Below are positions 17,136-26,099 of a stretch of DNA of 64,000 bases, in pieces (within the stretch, counting starts at the first letter, position 1; every line of letters begins with the position of its first letter). The notes under the pieces are model-generated. The model ran no database searches. It was not told where the DNA came from and saw nothing but the letters and a program-made list of their open reading frames with translations. Made by a program: the position numbers and the translations under genes. The stretch is taken from contig CANFOS010000007.1 in NCBI GenBank assembly GCA_947448735.1, forward strand, positions 1 through 64,000, given 5' to 3'. This DNA is from Comamonadaceae bacterium (GTDB lineage Bacteria > Pseudomonadota > Gammaproteobacteria > Burkholderiales > Burkholderiaceae_C).

Positions 17136-18296
17136 TCAAAGCGTGACATCGCTGCCGAGAATGACCACGGCCTGACTTGCAAGTTCGCCACCGTTGCCGT
17201 GCGCCAGCGCAATCTCAGTGGAAGGAATCTGTCTCTGACCAGCCATGCCCATCAATTGCTGCGTGGCTTCGACCATGGTGAACAGGCCATACATGCCGGG
17301 GTGTACGCAGGACAGACCGCCGCCGTTGGTGTTCACCGGCAACGAACCGCCAGGCGCAATATGCCCTTCGGCAACAAACCGTCCACCTTCGCCCTTGGGG
17401 CAAAAGCCGAGGTCTTCCAAAAACAGAATCGTGTTGATGGTGAAGGCGTCGTAGACCTGCACCACGTCTACATCGGCGGCCTTGATGGCGGCTTGTTTGT
17501 AAGCGCGCTCACCTGCTTGCCTGGCCGCAGTGGTTGTGAGGTCTGGCATATTGGTGATGTCGCGGTGCGAGGTGGCTGCTGCAGCACCCAGTACATAAGC
17601 CGGTCGTTCGACAAGATCGCGCGCCCGGTCTGCCCTGACCATGACCACCGCGGCAGCACCATCGGATACGAGGCAGCAATCGCGCACTCCCAGGGGGGTG
17701 GAGACCATGCGCGAGCCGAGGTAGTCGGTCATCGACAGGTCTTCACGCATGGAAGCCTCAGGATTGAGTTGCGCCCACTTTCGCGCCGCCAGTGCTACAT
17801 GGCCAAGCTGCTCCTTGGTCGTGCCGAACTCGTGCATGTGCCTTGCCGCCGCGAGTGCATAGGCAGACAACGGCCGAATGCCGCGATAAGGCTGCTCGTA
17901 AATGGACGGGCGCAAGGGAGTGACGAGCTTACCGGAGGCGCTGCGCTGGTTGCTGCCGTAAGCGATCAATGCAACGTCGCACTGTCCCGCAGCGAGCGCC
18001 ATGCTGGCCAGTGCGCAGTGCGTTTGAAATGATGATCCGCCGGTTCGGTTGTTATCGGTAATAAGCGGGTGAATGCCGAAATATTCAGCCATGCTCAGAC
18101 TTGAAAATATATCGTCGGGCAGGCAGGTCATCAAGCCGTCCACATCGCCCGGGGTCAAGCCGACGTTCTTCAGGGCCTTGAGCGAAGCCTGCACCGCCAG
18201 TTCCATGGCACTGTAGCCGGGGGCTGCACCCATGCCAAAGGTTGCCGCAGAAACAATCGCCGCTTGGCCGCGTGGAAAGGTGCCTGATACCGTCAT
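17136..18296 (-). CDS. Thiolase-superfamily protein, Ltp2-like putative retro-aldolase
   Basis: 386 residues with the thiolase fold. The usual N-terminal nucleophile Cys motif is replaced by GGSSFQTHC, and the C-terminal CxG by AHGNGG. Instead, tyrosines occur in VYDAFT (Y282) and HPGMYG (Y336). From memory these are the positions that matter in the steroid side-chain aldolase Ltp2. It overlaps the DUF35 gene by 4 bp, which fits the obligate Ltp2-DUF35 complex. So it more likely cleaves a 3-hydroxyacyl-CoA by retro-aldol chemistry than thiolytically; this is inference. It may be annotated elsewhere simply as acetyl-CoA acetyltransferase. Confidence 0.8.
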   Translation of the reverse strand: MTVSGTFPRGQAAIVSAATFGMGAAPGYSAMELAVQASLKALKNVGLTPGDVDGLMTCLPDDIFSSLSMAEYFGIHPLITDNNRTGGSSFQTHCALASMALAAGQCDVALIAYGSNQRSASGKLVTPLRPSIYEQPYRGIRPLSAYALAAARHMHEFGTTKEQLGHVALAARKWAQLNPEASMREDLSMTDYLGSRMVSTPLGVRDCCLVSDGAAAVVMVRADRARDLVERPAYVLGAAAATSHRDITNMPDLTTTAARQAGERAYKQAAIKAADVDVVQVYDAFTINTILFLEDLGFCPKGEGGRFVAEGHIAPGGSLPVNTNGGGLSCVHPGMYGLFTMVEATQQLMGMAGQRQIPSTEIALAHGNGGELASQAVVILGSDVTL

Positions 18297-18679
18297 GAAA
18301 GCGCCTGTTGGATGGCTCCACGCGGCTCAAATACCAGCAGCGCCTGTCCGTTTTCTTCTATGATTTTTGCCTGAACCGGCATGCCTATCTCGACACGGTC
18401 AGCAGCGATACCATCAACACGCGACATGAGTCGCGGGCCTTCTTCAAGGTCAATCAGGGCGAGGTTGTAGGCAGCTTCAGGCGGCTTGGGACGCAGCACG
18501 GTAATCGAGTAAACGGTAGCGCGCCCACAAGCCTCTACCCATTCCAGACCATCACCTGTAACGGGTTCGGCAAGACGCGGATAAAAAACATGGCGACCAC
18601 TTTTTGTGCTGCGCTGGATCATGAATTTACCGGCGGCCAGGAAGGCCAGGTATTCCTTTTCAGGAAAGCTTGTATGCAT
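18293..18679 (-). CDS. DUF35 OB-fold partner of the thiolase-like enzyme
   Basis: 128 residues of the OB-fold (DUF35) type: ACGRATVYSITVLRP, then YNLALIDLEEGPRLMSRV, then IGMPVQAKI. The N-terminal rubredoxin-like zinc ribbon common in this family has lost its cysteines. Such proteins bind thiolase-like partners and are often needed for their folding or CoA-substrate binding. The 4-bp overlap with the thiolase-like gene supports a complex. Confidence 0.82.
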   Translation of the reverse strand: MHTSFPEKEYLAFLAAGKFMIQRSTKSGRHVFYPRLAEPVTGDGLEWVEACGRATVYSITVLRPKPPEAAYNLALIDLEEGPRLMSRVDGIAADRVEIGMPVQAKIIEENGQALLVFEPRGAIQQALS

Positions 18680-18728
18680 GGTGTGAGGCTTGGGGGTTTG
18701 AAATAGCTTGGTATTTACTGCCGATGTT

Positions 18729-19979
18729 TCAATGGGTGTTTACGCCCGCGAATGTGTCATCACGCGTCGCGGTTTGCGCCTTCGACTTTCCTTGCAAGGG
18801 GGTCGGCGCTGCATGCGGTTTCTCTATGCCAAATTCCTTCATGACTTCGTCGGTGTGCTCGCCTAGGCTGGGTGGATGCCTGTACACAGAAGCTGGTGTG
18901 GCGCTAAAAGAGATGGGTGGCGTGATCATGGTGATCCGGCCTTCGCTAGGGTGATCAATACTCTGCAAAAGCCCGACTGCCTTCAGGTGCGGATCACTGA
19001 TCAGCTCTTCGATGCTATGCGTAGGCGCCCATGGAATGTCGTGCTCCTCCAGCGCGGCCTGCCACTCTGCAGAGGTTTTGCTTTTGACAGCGTTGGCCAA
19101 ATACCGGAAAACCTCATCGTAATTGCGGGCGCGCTCGGCATGATCGTTAAACATGGGCGTGCGTTCAAACTCTTCCGGCCTGCCGATGATCTTCAAAAAC
19201 TTGCGCCAGTGTTCATTGGTATAGACCAGGATCGAGATAAAGCCATCCTTCGTCTGGTATGGCCTTCTGTCGGCAGACAACAAGCGGTTGTAGCCGGCAG
19301 GCCCAATTGGCGGCTCAAATCCGTGCCCGCCCAGGTGGTCGGTCAGCACAAACTGGCTCATGATCTCAAACATCGGGACTTCAACGCTCTGGCCTGTGCC
19401 GGTGCGCGCCTTGCATAAAAGCGCTGCCAAAATCGCATGCACGGCCGACAGGCCTGCCACCTTGTCGGCCAGTGTGATGGGCGCATATTGGGGATTCGAG
19501 TTTTGTGCCCTGCTGACCAGCGAGGGGATGGCGGAAATTCCCTGTATCAAGTCGTCATAGGCGGGCCTGTCCTTGTAAGGCCCGTTCTGTCCGTAACCTA
19601 CAAGTGAGGCGTAAATGATGCCAGGATTGTGCACCTTGACATGCTCATACCCCATGCCGAGGCGTCCCAGTGCAGAGGGCCGGATATTGCTGACAAACAC
19701 ATCGGCGCTTTCGCACAGCTTGAGCAGCACTGCACGTCCCTGCGTCGTCTTTGCATCCAGCACAACGCTTCTTTTATTGCGGTTACTTTGCAAAAAAAGC
19801 GATCCCATCTTGGGATTGCGCATGGCGCCGGCCACACGCAGAAGGTCACCATCGGCGCTTTCAATCTTGATGACATCTGCACCATAGTCTGCAAGAATCT
19901 GCGTTGCAAACGGCCCCATGAGGACCGATGTCATGTCAATGATGCGTATGCCAGACAGCGGACCGGAGGGTGTGGTCAT
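18729..19979 (-). CDS. CaiB/BaiF family CoA-transferase, second copy
   Basis: 416 residues with PLSGIRIIDMTSVLMGPFATQ, ADVIKIE, and AYDDLIQ containing the catalytic Asp. It is clearly homologous to the CoA-transferase at 13152 but diverged, so it may act on a different acid or a later intermediate. The start overlaps the upstream ACAD stop by 4 bp. The C-terminal 30 residues are a threonine/lysine-rich tail absent in the other copy. Confidence 0.88.
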   Translation of the reverse strand: MTTPSGPLSGIRIIDMTSVLMGPFATQILADYGADVIKIESADGDLLRVAGAMRNPKMGSLFLQSNRNKRSVVLDAKTTQGRAVLLKLCESADVFVSNIRPSALGRLGMGYEHVKVHNPGIIYASLVGYGQNGPYKDRPAYDDLIQGISAIPSLVSRAQNSNPQYAPITLADKVAGLSAVHAILAALLCKARTGTGQSVEVPMFEIMSQFVLTDHLGGHGFEPPIGPAGYNRLLSADRRPYQTKDGFISILVYTNEHWRKFLKIIGRPEEFERTPMFNDHAERARNYDEVFRYLANAVKSKTSAEWQAALEEHDIPWAPTHSIEELISDPHLKAVGLLQSIDHPSEGRITMITPPISFSATPASVYRHPPSLGEHTDEVMKEFGIEKPHAAPTPLQGKSKAQTATRDDTFAGVNTH

Positions 19980-21787
19980 GCGGGAAGCGAAACCAGCGCC
20001 ACGGCATCGTTTGTCGACAGATCGCCGCCATCCGCCAGCAGGATGGCATAGGCGTCATGCTCCCACGCACCATTGGGCGGTTCCAGAGGGTCTACCGGCT
20101 CAAGCCGATGCTCAAGTACAAAGCGGCTGATGAGCAACTTCTTCGGCTCGCCATGCGCTTGCATGCTTTCCCATGCCAGGACGACAGCGCTGGCAGCGTT
20201 ATAAAACGCTGTGGTGGCTTCGCGCGCCATGTGCTCGTTTTCTGGTGCCGCTGCTACGGCCGAAATGAATTCAAAGCTTTTGTTGACGACCCTGAGCAGT
20301 CTTTTTGTGAAGCTTTCAGGCAGCATGGTTAGCTGAGCGACTTTTTCCAGCAACAAGGTATGGAGTGCCGTATGCGCTTTGGCTTTGCCCACTGCACGCC
20401 GGACAACGTCGATGGCGTTGATGTTGCTGGTGCCCTCCCAGAGTACGCCGATATGCGAGTCGCGCACCAGCCGGGAATTGACCCACTCCTCAATATAACC
20501 ATTGCCGCCGCGCGTTTCCATAGAAGCACGGGCAGCTGAGATGGCATCGCGACAAGCGCGAAACTTGACCAAAGGCGTCAAGATGCGGATCAGCTGGGCG
20601 GCCTCTTCTGACCCGACACGGGCGAGGTCCATGTACTTTGCTGCCATCATAGATAGCGCCAGGGCCTGCTCTGCGGGCACCAGGATTTTCATAACCTGTC
20701 GACGCAGCAGGGGATGGTCGATGATCTTGCCACCGAACGCATTGCGATTGCGTGCCACCTGCATGGCTTCGTTATAGCAGCGGCGCATCTGGCCCGCTGC
20801 ACGCACGCCATGCGACAAGCGCGACATGTTGACCTGCTCCATCATCTGCTTGATGCCATGGTCGGCGCGGCCTACCAAGTAGGCTTCCGCGCCTTCCAGG
20901 ACGATTTCGCACGATGCCAGTGACTTGGTGCCGAGCTTGTCTTTTAGGCGAACGATGCGATATTTGTTGCGTGTGCCATCGGGTAGGTAGCGCGGCAGGG
21001 CAAACATGGCCACACCCTTGATGCCTTCTGGCGCACCTTCGGGCCGCGCGAGAATCAGCGCAATATGTGCATCGGTGTGTGATGCAAACCACTTGTCGCC
21101 ATACAGTCGCCACACACCGTCTTCATTGCGGGCAACGGTCTCTAAGGTGCCGACATCCGAACCACCGGCGCGCTCGGTCATGAACTGCGTTCCTTTCCAG
21201 AGGTCTTGCAGTTTGGGCGCTAGCATTTTCGGCATCAGATAGCTCTTGAGCTCTTCACTTCCAAAGGTTTTGAGTACTTGGATGGTTGCATCAGTGATGC
21301 TGAGCGGGCACATCATGCCGAATTCAGATTGGATGAAGAGATACTGGAAGGCGTACTTCATGGCTTGTGGGGCCGTACCCGCCCAGCCATGGGCGCCAGA
21401 TTTGTGGCACATCGAGTGCAGTTGAAAATCCTCAAAGCCGATTTTTTCCATCTCCCGATATGCGGGGTGATAGACGATGGTGTCCAGGTCGCGCCCAAAA
21501 CGATCACGCGGCTCCAGCACAGGCGGGTTGCGGTCCACAAGACGAGCCAGAGTGTCGAGTTCGTTACCAGCCACTGCGCCGAGTTTTTGAAGTAAGGGCT
21601 CGAAGTGCGTGAGCGCTGCGGCATCCATGTTCACACGAAGTGACGCCCTAAAACTCGGGTCAATCTCGTAAAAATTCAGGCCAGCGCAATCCGGCGCAAT
21701 ATGGCCATTGTCGAGTTTGGCGGGCTCCGCCTCGAATCTGCTTTTCGGAGCGGTCCCGAGGTGAACCTGTGCGGCGTGATTTGACAT
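19976..21787 (-). CDS. Large acyl-CoA dehydrogenase (603 aa, AidB/FadE5-like)
   Basis: A long-form ACAD with an extended N-terminal region of about 150 residues, FAD loop MTERAGGSDVGTLET near 205, RGGNGYIEEW near 440, and VLWEGTSNINAID near 465. It also has a C-terminal helical extension typical of the ~600-residue AidB/FadE5 subfamily. Desaturation of the first acyl-CoA is the likely role. It follows the Bug receptor gene in the same direction and is translationally coupled to the CoA-transferase. Confidence 0.87.
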   Translation of the reverse strand: MSNHAAQVHLGTAPKSRFEAEPAKLDNGHIAPDCAGLNFYEIDPSFRASLRVNMDAAALTHFEPLLQKLGAVAGNELDTLARLVDRNPPVLEPRDRFGRDLDTIVYHPAYREMEKIGFEDFQLHSMCHKSGAHGWAGTAPQAMKYAFQYLFIQSEFGMMCPLSITDATIQVLKTFGSEELKSYLMPKMLAPKLQDLWKGTQFMTERAGGSDVGTLETVARNEDGVWRLYGDKWFASHTDAHIALILARPEGAPEGIKGVAMFALPRYLPDGTRNKYRIVRLKDKLGTKSLASCEIVLEGAEAYLVGRADHGIKQMMEQVNMSRLSHGVRAAGQMRRCYNEAMQVARNRNAFGGKIIDHPLLRRQVMKILVPAEQALALSMMAAKYMDLARVGSEEAAQLIRILTPLVKFRACRDAISAARASMETRGGNGYIEEWVNSRLVRDSHIGVLWEGTSNINAIDVVRRAVGKAKAHTALHTLLLEKVAQLTMLPESFTKRLLRVVNKSFEFISAVAAAPENEHMAREATTAFYNAASAVVLAWESMQAHGEPKKLLISRFVLEHRLEPVDPLEPPNGAWEHDAYAILLADGGDLSTNDAVALVSLPA

Positions 21788-21847
21788 ATCTATTCCAGTG
21801 TTGAGTAAATGGCGTCTTGAAGTGGATAGTTGGTTTGCGCGACAGGC

Positions 21848-22816
21848 CTACTGCTTTTCCATTTTTGCAGCCTCTACGATCCTGGCCCAGCGTTTGGTGT
21901 CTGTGTCAGCAAAGGAGGCGAGTTGCTCTGGCGTTGTCGGGAAGGGGGTCGCTCCTGTCGCCGACAGGAAGCTGGCGGTCTCAGGGTCATTGAGGATGCT
22001 GCTGATCATGGCGTTCAGCTTGACGACAGTGGCTTTTGGTGTTTTTGCCGGCACGTAAGCTGCCACCCAGGCAATCAGCTCAAAGCCGGGAAACCCGCTC
22101 TCATCAAGTGAGGGCACATCTGGCATGGTGGGCGCCCGTTTAGCGCTGGTGACGGCCAGTACGCGTACTGAGCCTTTTTGTACCAGTCCCGCTGCGGTTA
22201 CGGGATCTGAAAAAAGCGAATCAACATGCCCGCCCAAGAGGTCGGTCAATGCTTGTGGCGAGCCGCGATAAGGGACGTTGGTAATGCTCAGGCCCCCGCG
22301 CTCCTTTAACAACTCCCCAGCCCCGCGCCCGGTTTGGTTGGCAGTGCCAAAAGTAAGAGGCTTGGCGCTCTTTTTGGCCAGAGCGATGTACTCGGCCACG
22401 TTCTTGGCTGGGAAATCAGCCCGCACCGTCAGCATCATCGGAATCTTTACCAAGCCAGAGACAGGCGCAAAGTCGGCCTTTGGGTCGAAAGGCATGGTCT
22501 TGAAAAGGTTGACATTGGCGGCCTGCGTCGAATTGGTCGTCACAAACACCGTGTAGCCGTCGGGGTCGGAGCGAAGCACCGACATGGCAGCAATATTGCC
22601 GTCGGCACCCGGTTTGTTGTCCACAATCACTGGCACGTTGGAAATCTTCCCCATATCGGCGGCTAGCCGACGTGCAATACTGTCGGTTGCGCTGCCGGCC
22701 GGAAACGGCACGATCAATGTGATGCGGCGGGACGGAAATTCTTGTGCTGAAGCAAAGATTGCGCACGTCGCAAGCAAGATGACCAGAATTGCAGTCAGGA
22801 AGGGGTTGCGGCTCAT
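21848..22816 (-). CDS. Bug/TctC-family tripartite tricarboxylate-type receptor
   Basis: The start is placed at ATG 22816, after GAGAGG, giving a 322-residue protein with a classical Sec signal (NPFLTAILVILLATCAIFASAQE). The mature protein has the Bug fold markers PSRRITLIVPFPAGSATDSIAR and VPYRGSPQALTDLLGG. The longer reading to 22870 would put the signal peptide internally. Bug proteins bind small carboxylates in the periplasm. As first gene of this leftward operon it probably captures the pathway substrate. No membrane TctA/TctB genes are adjacent. Confidence 0.9.
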   Translation of the reverse strand: MSRNPFLTAILVILLATCAIFASAQEFPSRRITLIVPFPAGSATDSIARRLAADMGKISNVPVIVDNKPGADGNIAAMSVLRSDPDGYTVFVTTNSTQAANVNLFKTMPFDPKADFAPVSGLVKIPMMLTVRADFPAKNVAEYIALAKKSAKPLTFGTANQTGRGAGELLKERGGLSITNVPYRGSPQALTDLLGGHVDSLFSDPVTAAGLVQKGSVRVLAVTSAKRAPTMPDVPSLDESGFPGFELIAWVAAYVPAKTPKATVVKLNAMISSILNDPETASFLSATGATPFPTTPEQLASFADTDTKRWARIVEAAKMEKQ

Positions 22817-22871
22817 CTCGTGCCTCTCAGTTCTAGTGTGCAAGAAAGGATATGCTAGCGATGCAGTCAAA

Positions 22872-22905
22872 AAAGTAAAATTAATTATTGGACTTCTGTT
22901 ATTAG
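22872..22905 (-). promoter_or_regulatory. Conserved 34-bp promoter box, copy 2
   Basis: Matches 14421-14454 in 33 of 34 positions and in the same orientation relative to the leftward gene, about 55 bp upstream of the Bug receptor start. It links this operon to the one starting at 14369 under one regulator, presumably the LysR protein. Confidence 0.7.
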
Positions 22906-23376
22906 TTTTATTTCCTGTTGCGGCTTTTTAAGGGCTCGATTTGTGGCCGTCTTCGCCGGGAGGGTAGGTGTCGCCGTCAAGCCTATTTCAGCAATGTCTC
23001 GAAAACAGGTAACCGCCCAAGACGCAGTGAATGCCGAATGTTCATTCGGGCCGGTGCTGGTCTACTCAAAAAGGCAAGTTGGCATCTGCATTGATTGCAA
23101 TGATGGGCCAGAACGCAGAACGCAGAACGCTGCTTTGCTTGCAAGGCTGCACAAAAAGAAATGGGCACATCAGGAGTGCCCAGTTTCAAACCTGATTGGC
23201 GCCTCGACTCGAGCTCGAACCAAAGACTGAAGGATGAACAGAACGCCATCCGCCCCAACTGAGCGAGACCCTTGTCGAGGGCATCAGGACAACGCAGCGT
23301 TGGTTGCTTGGGCTCTCAAGTCCATCAAAAGCCTCCGCCAACTAAACCTGGTTAGCAAGGCAGAGTCGTGAAACGT
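22906..23376. other. Intergenic stretch with at most one tiny ORF
   Basis: About 470 bp between the Bug operon promoter and the hemH terminator. A 45-codon + strand frame (ATG 23234 to TGA 23371) lies just before the terminator but has no spaced ribosome site. I do not call it a gene. A 95-residue frame at 22943 looks non-coding. Confidence 0.4.
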
Positions 23377-23412
23377 AAAAGCCGCTGAAACTCAGGTTCC
23401 AGCGGCTTTTTT
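23377..23412. terminator. Bidirectional intrinsic terminator downstream of hemH
   Basis: AAAAGCCGCTG pairs with CAGCGGCTTTTTT across a 12-base loop. On the - strand it follows hemH by about 90 bp and also has a T-rich tail. Confidence 0.75.
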
Positions 23413-23427
23413 ATGCCATTTCAGGTG

Positions 23428-23484
23428 TCAAATCGGCCTTCAGGCCAATAAAAACCTTTGCAAGTAGCTCCTGAAATAATAGCG
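23428..23484 (-). repeat. Interspersed intergenic repeat, copy A
   Basis: Read on the - strand it runs from CGCTATTA through a gagCTacttgc-like middle to attGGCCTGAAGGCCgattTGA. The same layout occurs at 25447-25503 and 35051-35124. Ends are conserved and the middle varies. It resembles a short repeat common between genes in Comamonadaceae. Confidence 0.6.
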
Positions 23485-23504
23485 GTTAATTTGCTGCGCA
23501 GGCT

Positions 23505-24608
23505 TTATTGCTTCGCGCCCAAAGCCAGCGCCGCAGCCTTTGACGCTGCCAGCGCTTGCATGTCAGGCTCGGCCTGCGTGGACCAGCCTGCCAGGTGCTG
23601 TGCGCTGATGGCTGCCAGTGCTGTGATCCAGGCCGGACTGTCGTTCAGGCAGTGGATGTAGCTGAACTTTTCGCCGCCTGCGTGTAAAAAGGTTTCGCGC
23701 GCCTCCATGTTGATTTCTTCCAGCGTTTCCAGGCAGTCACCGGTAAAACCAGGGCAGACAAGGTCAACGCTTTTGGTGCCTTCTTCGGCCAGTTTGATCA
23801 GCGTCGGCTCGGTGTACGGCTCCAGCCATTTGGCTTTGCCAAAGCGGGACTGAAAAGTGACCTGGTAGCGGTCTTTGGTCAAGCCTAGCTTTTCAGTCAC
23901 CAGGCGAGCGGTTTTGTAGCATTCACAGTGGTAAGGGTCGCCCAGGTGCAGGGTGCGTTCGGGCACGCCATGAAAGCTCATCACCAACTTGTCGGCCTGG
24001 CCGTTGGCCTGCCAGTGAGCTTGAATCGACTCAGCCAGGGCTGCGATGTAGCCGGGGTTGTCGTGGTAGTGATTGACGAACCGGAATTCAGGCAACCTGC
24101 GAACCTTGGCGGCCCATGTGTAGACCGCATCAAACACGCTGGCGGTGGTGGTGGCGCTGTACTGCGGGTAGGCTGGCATGATCAGCACGCGGGTCACGCC
24201 TTGTTCCTTGAGCTGCTCCAGTTGCGACGCAATCGATGGGTTGCCGTAGCGCATGGCGTACCGCACCTGCAGGTGGTGGCCTTGCGCTGCCAGCTCGCTG
24301 CCAAGAAGTTGGGCCTGTTTTTGCGTCCAGACTTTCAGCGGCGAGCCCTCTGGCATCCAGATGCTGGCATATTTAGCGGCTGATTTTTTGGGGCGAGTGC
24401 GCAAAATGATGCCGTGCAAAATGGCCAGCCAGAGCAATCGGGGGATTTCTACCACCCGCTGGTCGCTCAAAAATTCGGCCAGATAGCGGCGCAAAGCCGG
24501 GGCGGTGGGTTCGTCGGGCGTTCCGAGGTTGCAAAACAACACCGCTGTGGTGGAAGTTGCTTGAACTGCGGCGCCATGCTCAAAAACGGGTTCGGTGGTG
24601 AAAGGCAT
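23505..24608 (-). CDS. hemH: Ferrochelatase
   Basis: Inserts ferrous iron into protoporphyrin IX, the last step of heme b synthesis, at the cytoplasmic side of the inner membrane. The protein has 367 residues, usual for proteobacteria. Visible are LFCNLGTPDEP near the N-terminus, the metal/substrate region MSFHGVPERTLHLGDPY with the catalytic histidine, and FQSRFGKAKWLEPYTEPTL, then VCPGFTGDCLETLEEI. It is divergent from the HAD hydrolase gene, with 34 bp between the starts. Confidence 0.96.
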   Translation of the reverse strand: MPFTTEPVFEHGAAVQATSTTAVLFCNLGTPDEPTAPALRRYLAEFLSDQRVVEIPRLLWLAILHGIILRTRPKKSAAKYASIWMPEGSPLKVWTQKQAQLLGSELAAQGHHLQVRYAMRYGNPSIASQLEQLKEQGVTRVLIMPAYPQYSATTTASVFDAVYTWAAKVRRLPEFRFVNHYHDNPGYIAALAESIQAHWQANGQADKLVMSFHGVPERTLHLGDPYHCECYKTARLVTEKLGLTKDRYQVTFQSRFGKAKWLEPYTEPTLIKLAEEGTKSVDLVCPGFTGDCLETLEEINMEARETFLHAGGEKFSYIHCLNDSPAWITALAAISAQHLAGWSTQAEPDMQALAASKAAALALGAKQ

Positions 24609-24642
24609 GGGTTATTCTCGCGCACCTGAACTTTGTTTACCC

Positions 24643-25356
24643 ATGCTCAACTTAAAAATAGTCAAAGCCGTCACTCTGGACCTGGACGACACCCTGTGGC
24701 CTGTCTGGCCCGCCATTGAACGGGCTGAAAAAGCGCTTGAACACTGGCTCAAGCAGCACGCCCCCGTCACCGCCGTCTTGTTTGCCAACGCCTCGGTGCG
24801 TGACGAAATTCGCGGCCACGTGGTGCGCACCCGTCCTGAGCTCAAGCACAACCTGAGCGCGCTGCGGCGCGAGTCGATTCGGATGGCGTTGCAAAGGTCC
24901 AAAGAAAACCCCTTGCTGGCCGAGCAGGCCTTTGAGGTGTTTTTTGCCGAAAGAAACCGTGTGGTGCTGTTTGACGATGCCACGCCGGCGCTGGCGTTTT
25001 TGGCTGCGCGCTTTCCGGTGGTGGCCTTGTCCAACGGCAATGCCGACATCAAAACCATTGGCATTGCCCCTTATTTTCGGGCCAGCGTCAGCGCGCAAGC
25101 GTTTGGCGTGGCCAAGCCCGATGCGCGGATTTTTCATGCAGCAGCGGGCGCGGTGGACGTTTCCCCTGAACATGTTCTGCACATTGGCGACGACCCTGGG
25201 CTGGATGTGCTGGGTGCCCTCAATGCGGGCATGCAGACCGTGTGGCTGAATCGTCCAGACCATGCCTGGATGCACGAAAGTGCGCCCCATTTGAGCGTGA
25301 CCAGCTTGAAACAGCTGTGCGACCACATAGAAGCTGACAAGCAACTTTTGGCCTGA
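24643..25356 (+). CDS. HAD-superfamily hydrolase
   Basis: The start is set at ATG 24643, giving 237 residues beginning MLNLKIVKAVTLDLDDTLWP. The DLDDTLW motif I carries the nucleophilic Asp. Motif II is ALSNGNAD, the motif III lysine is in GVAKPDARIF, and motif IV is HIGDDPGLDVLGA. A helical cap lies between motifs I and II (HAD-IA type). It is likely a small-molecule phosphatase; the substrate is unknown. The longer frame start at 24595 would overlap the hemH start. Confidence 0.9.
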   Translation: MLNLKIVKAVTLDLDDTLWPVWPAIERAEKALEHWLKQHAPVTAVLFANASVRDEIRGHVVRTRPELKHNLSALRRESIRMALQRSKENPLLAEQAFEVFFAERNRVVLFDDATPALAFLAARFPVVALSNGNADIKTIGIAPYFRASVSAQAFGVAKPDARIFHAAAGAVDVSPEHVLHIGDDPGLDVLGALNAGMQTVWLNRPDHAWMHESAPHLSVTSLKQLCDHIEADKQLLA

Positions 25357-25386
25357 TGCCTGGCCTGATGGCTGGTCCGATAAGGG

Positions 25387-25412
25387 CCGAAAAGGCCTTT
25401 TCGGATCTTTTT
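25387..25412 (+). terminator. Intrinsic terminator of the HAD gene
   Basis: An 18-base perfect palindrome CCGAAAAGGCCTTTTCGG is followed by ATCTTTTT, 30 bp after the HAD stop. Confidence 0.7.
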
Positions 25413-25446
25413 AAGCTTTTTGGGGCCGTTTTTGCGGTTCAGGGCA

Positions 25447-25503
25447 TCAAATCGGCCTGCAGGCCAATCAATTCAAGGGTAAGCCGCTCTAAATTTAATA
25501 GCG
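25447..25503 (-). repeat. Interspersed intergenic repeat, copy B, overlapping the dgoA 3' end
   Basis: Same element as 23428-23484: CGCTATTAAATTTAGAGC at one end and GGCCTGCAGGCCGATTTGA at the other (read on the - strand). It reaches into dgoA, so the last ten or so codons and the stop of that gene are made of repeat sequence. Confidence 0.6.
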
Positions 25504-26099
25504 TTGGCTGTCACCGCGTCTGCCGTCATACCGGGTTTGTACAGCGCTGACCCAATCCCAAAACCGTTGGCGCCGGCATTCAGGTAAGCCGCCATGCTTT
25601 CTGGCGTGATGCCGCCCACCGGCATCACCACGGTGCTGGCCGATAACACGGCCCGCAGCGCCTTGATGACGACAGGCGTTGCCATCTCAGCCGGAAAAAC
25701 TTTCAAGCCTGCCGCCCCGGCGTCGAGCGCTGCAAATGCCTCGGTGGCTGTCATCACGCCAGGCAGGCAGACCAGGCCCAGGCGCACCGCTTCGCGCACC
25801 ACGGCCGGGTTGAAGTTCGGTGAAACGATCAGCTGCCCGCCAGCGGCATGAACGTTGCGCACATCGCTTGGCGTCAACACGGTTCCCGCGCCCACCATGG
25901 CTTGCGGGAAGGCGCTCACCATCGCAGCGATGCTGTCAAGCGGCTGGGGCGAGTTAAGGGGTACCTCGATCAGCGTCCAGCCCGTGCTGACCAGCGCCTG
26001 GCCGATGGGTAAAGCCTCGGCCGGTGTCAGGCCCCGCAAAATGGCGATCAGCGGCAATGCGCTGAGCGCGGTGTTGAATTTTTGATGCAAGTTGGTCAT
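25473..26099 (-). CDS. dgoA: 2-dehydro-3-deoxy-6-phosphogalactonate aldolase
   Basis: 208 residues of the KDPG/KDPGal aldolase family. The Schiff-base lysine is in GLKVFPAE. The N-terminal LIAILRGLTPAEA and the GAGTVLTPSDV, SPNFNP and MPVGGITPESM segments are typical. It splits KDPGal into pyruvate and glyceraldehyde 3-phosphate. The start overlaps the kinase stop by 4 bp. The C-terminal tail derives from an intergenic repeat, so the ancestral end may have been different. Confidence 0.92.
   Translation of the reverse strand: MTNLHQKFNTALSALPLIAILRGLTPAEALPIGQALVSTGWTLIEVPLNSPQPLDSIAAMVSAFPQAMVGAGTVLTPSDVRNVHAAGGQLIVSPNFNPAVVREAVRLGLVCLPGVMTATEAFAALDAGAAGLKVFPAEMATPVVIKALRAVLSASTVVMPVGGITPESMAAYLNAGANGFGIGSALYKPGMTADAVTANAIKFRAAYP

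Noticed and set aside
22943-23230. 95-codon + strand ORF in the hemH-Bug spacer
   Set aside because: No ribosome site, no domain, and poor coding character.
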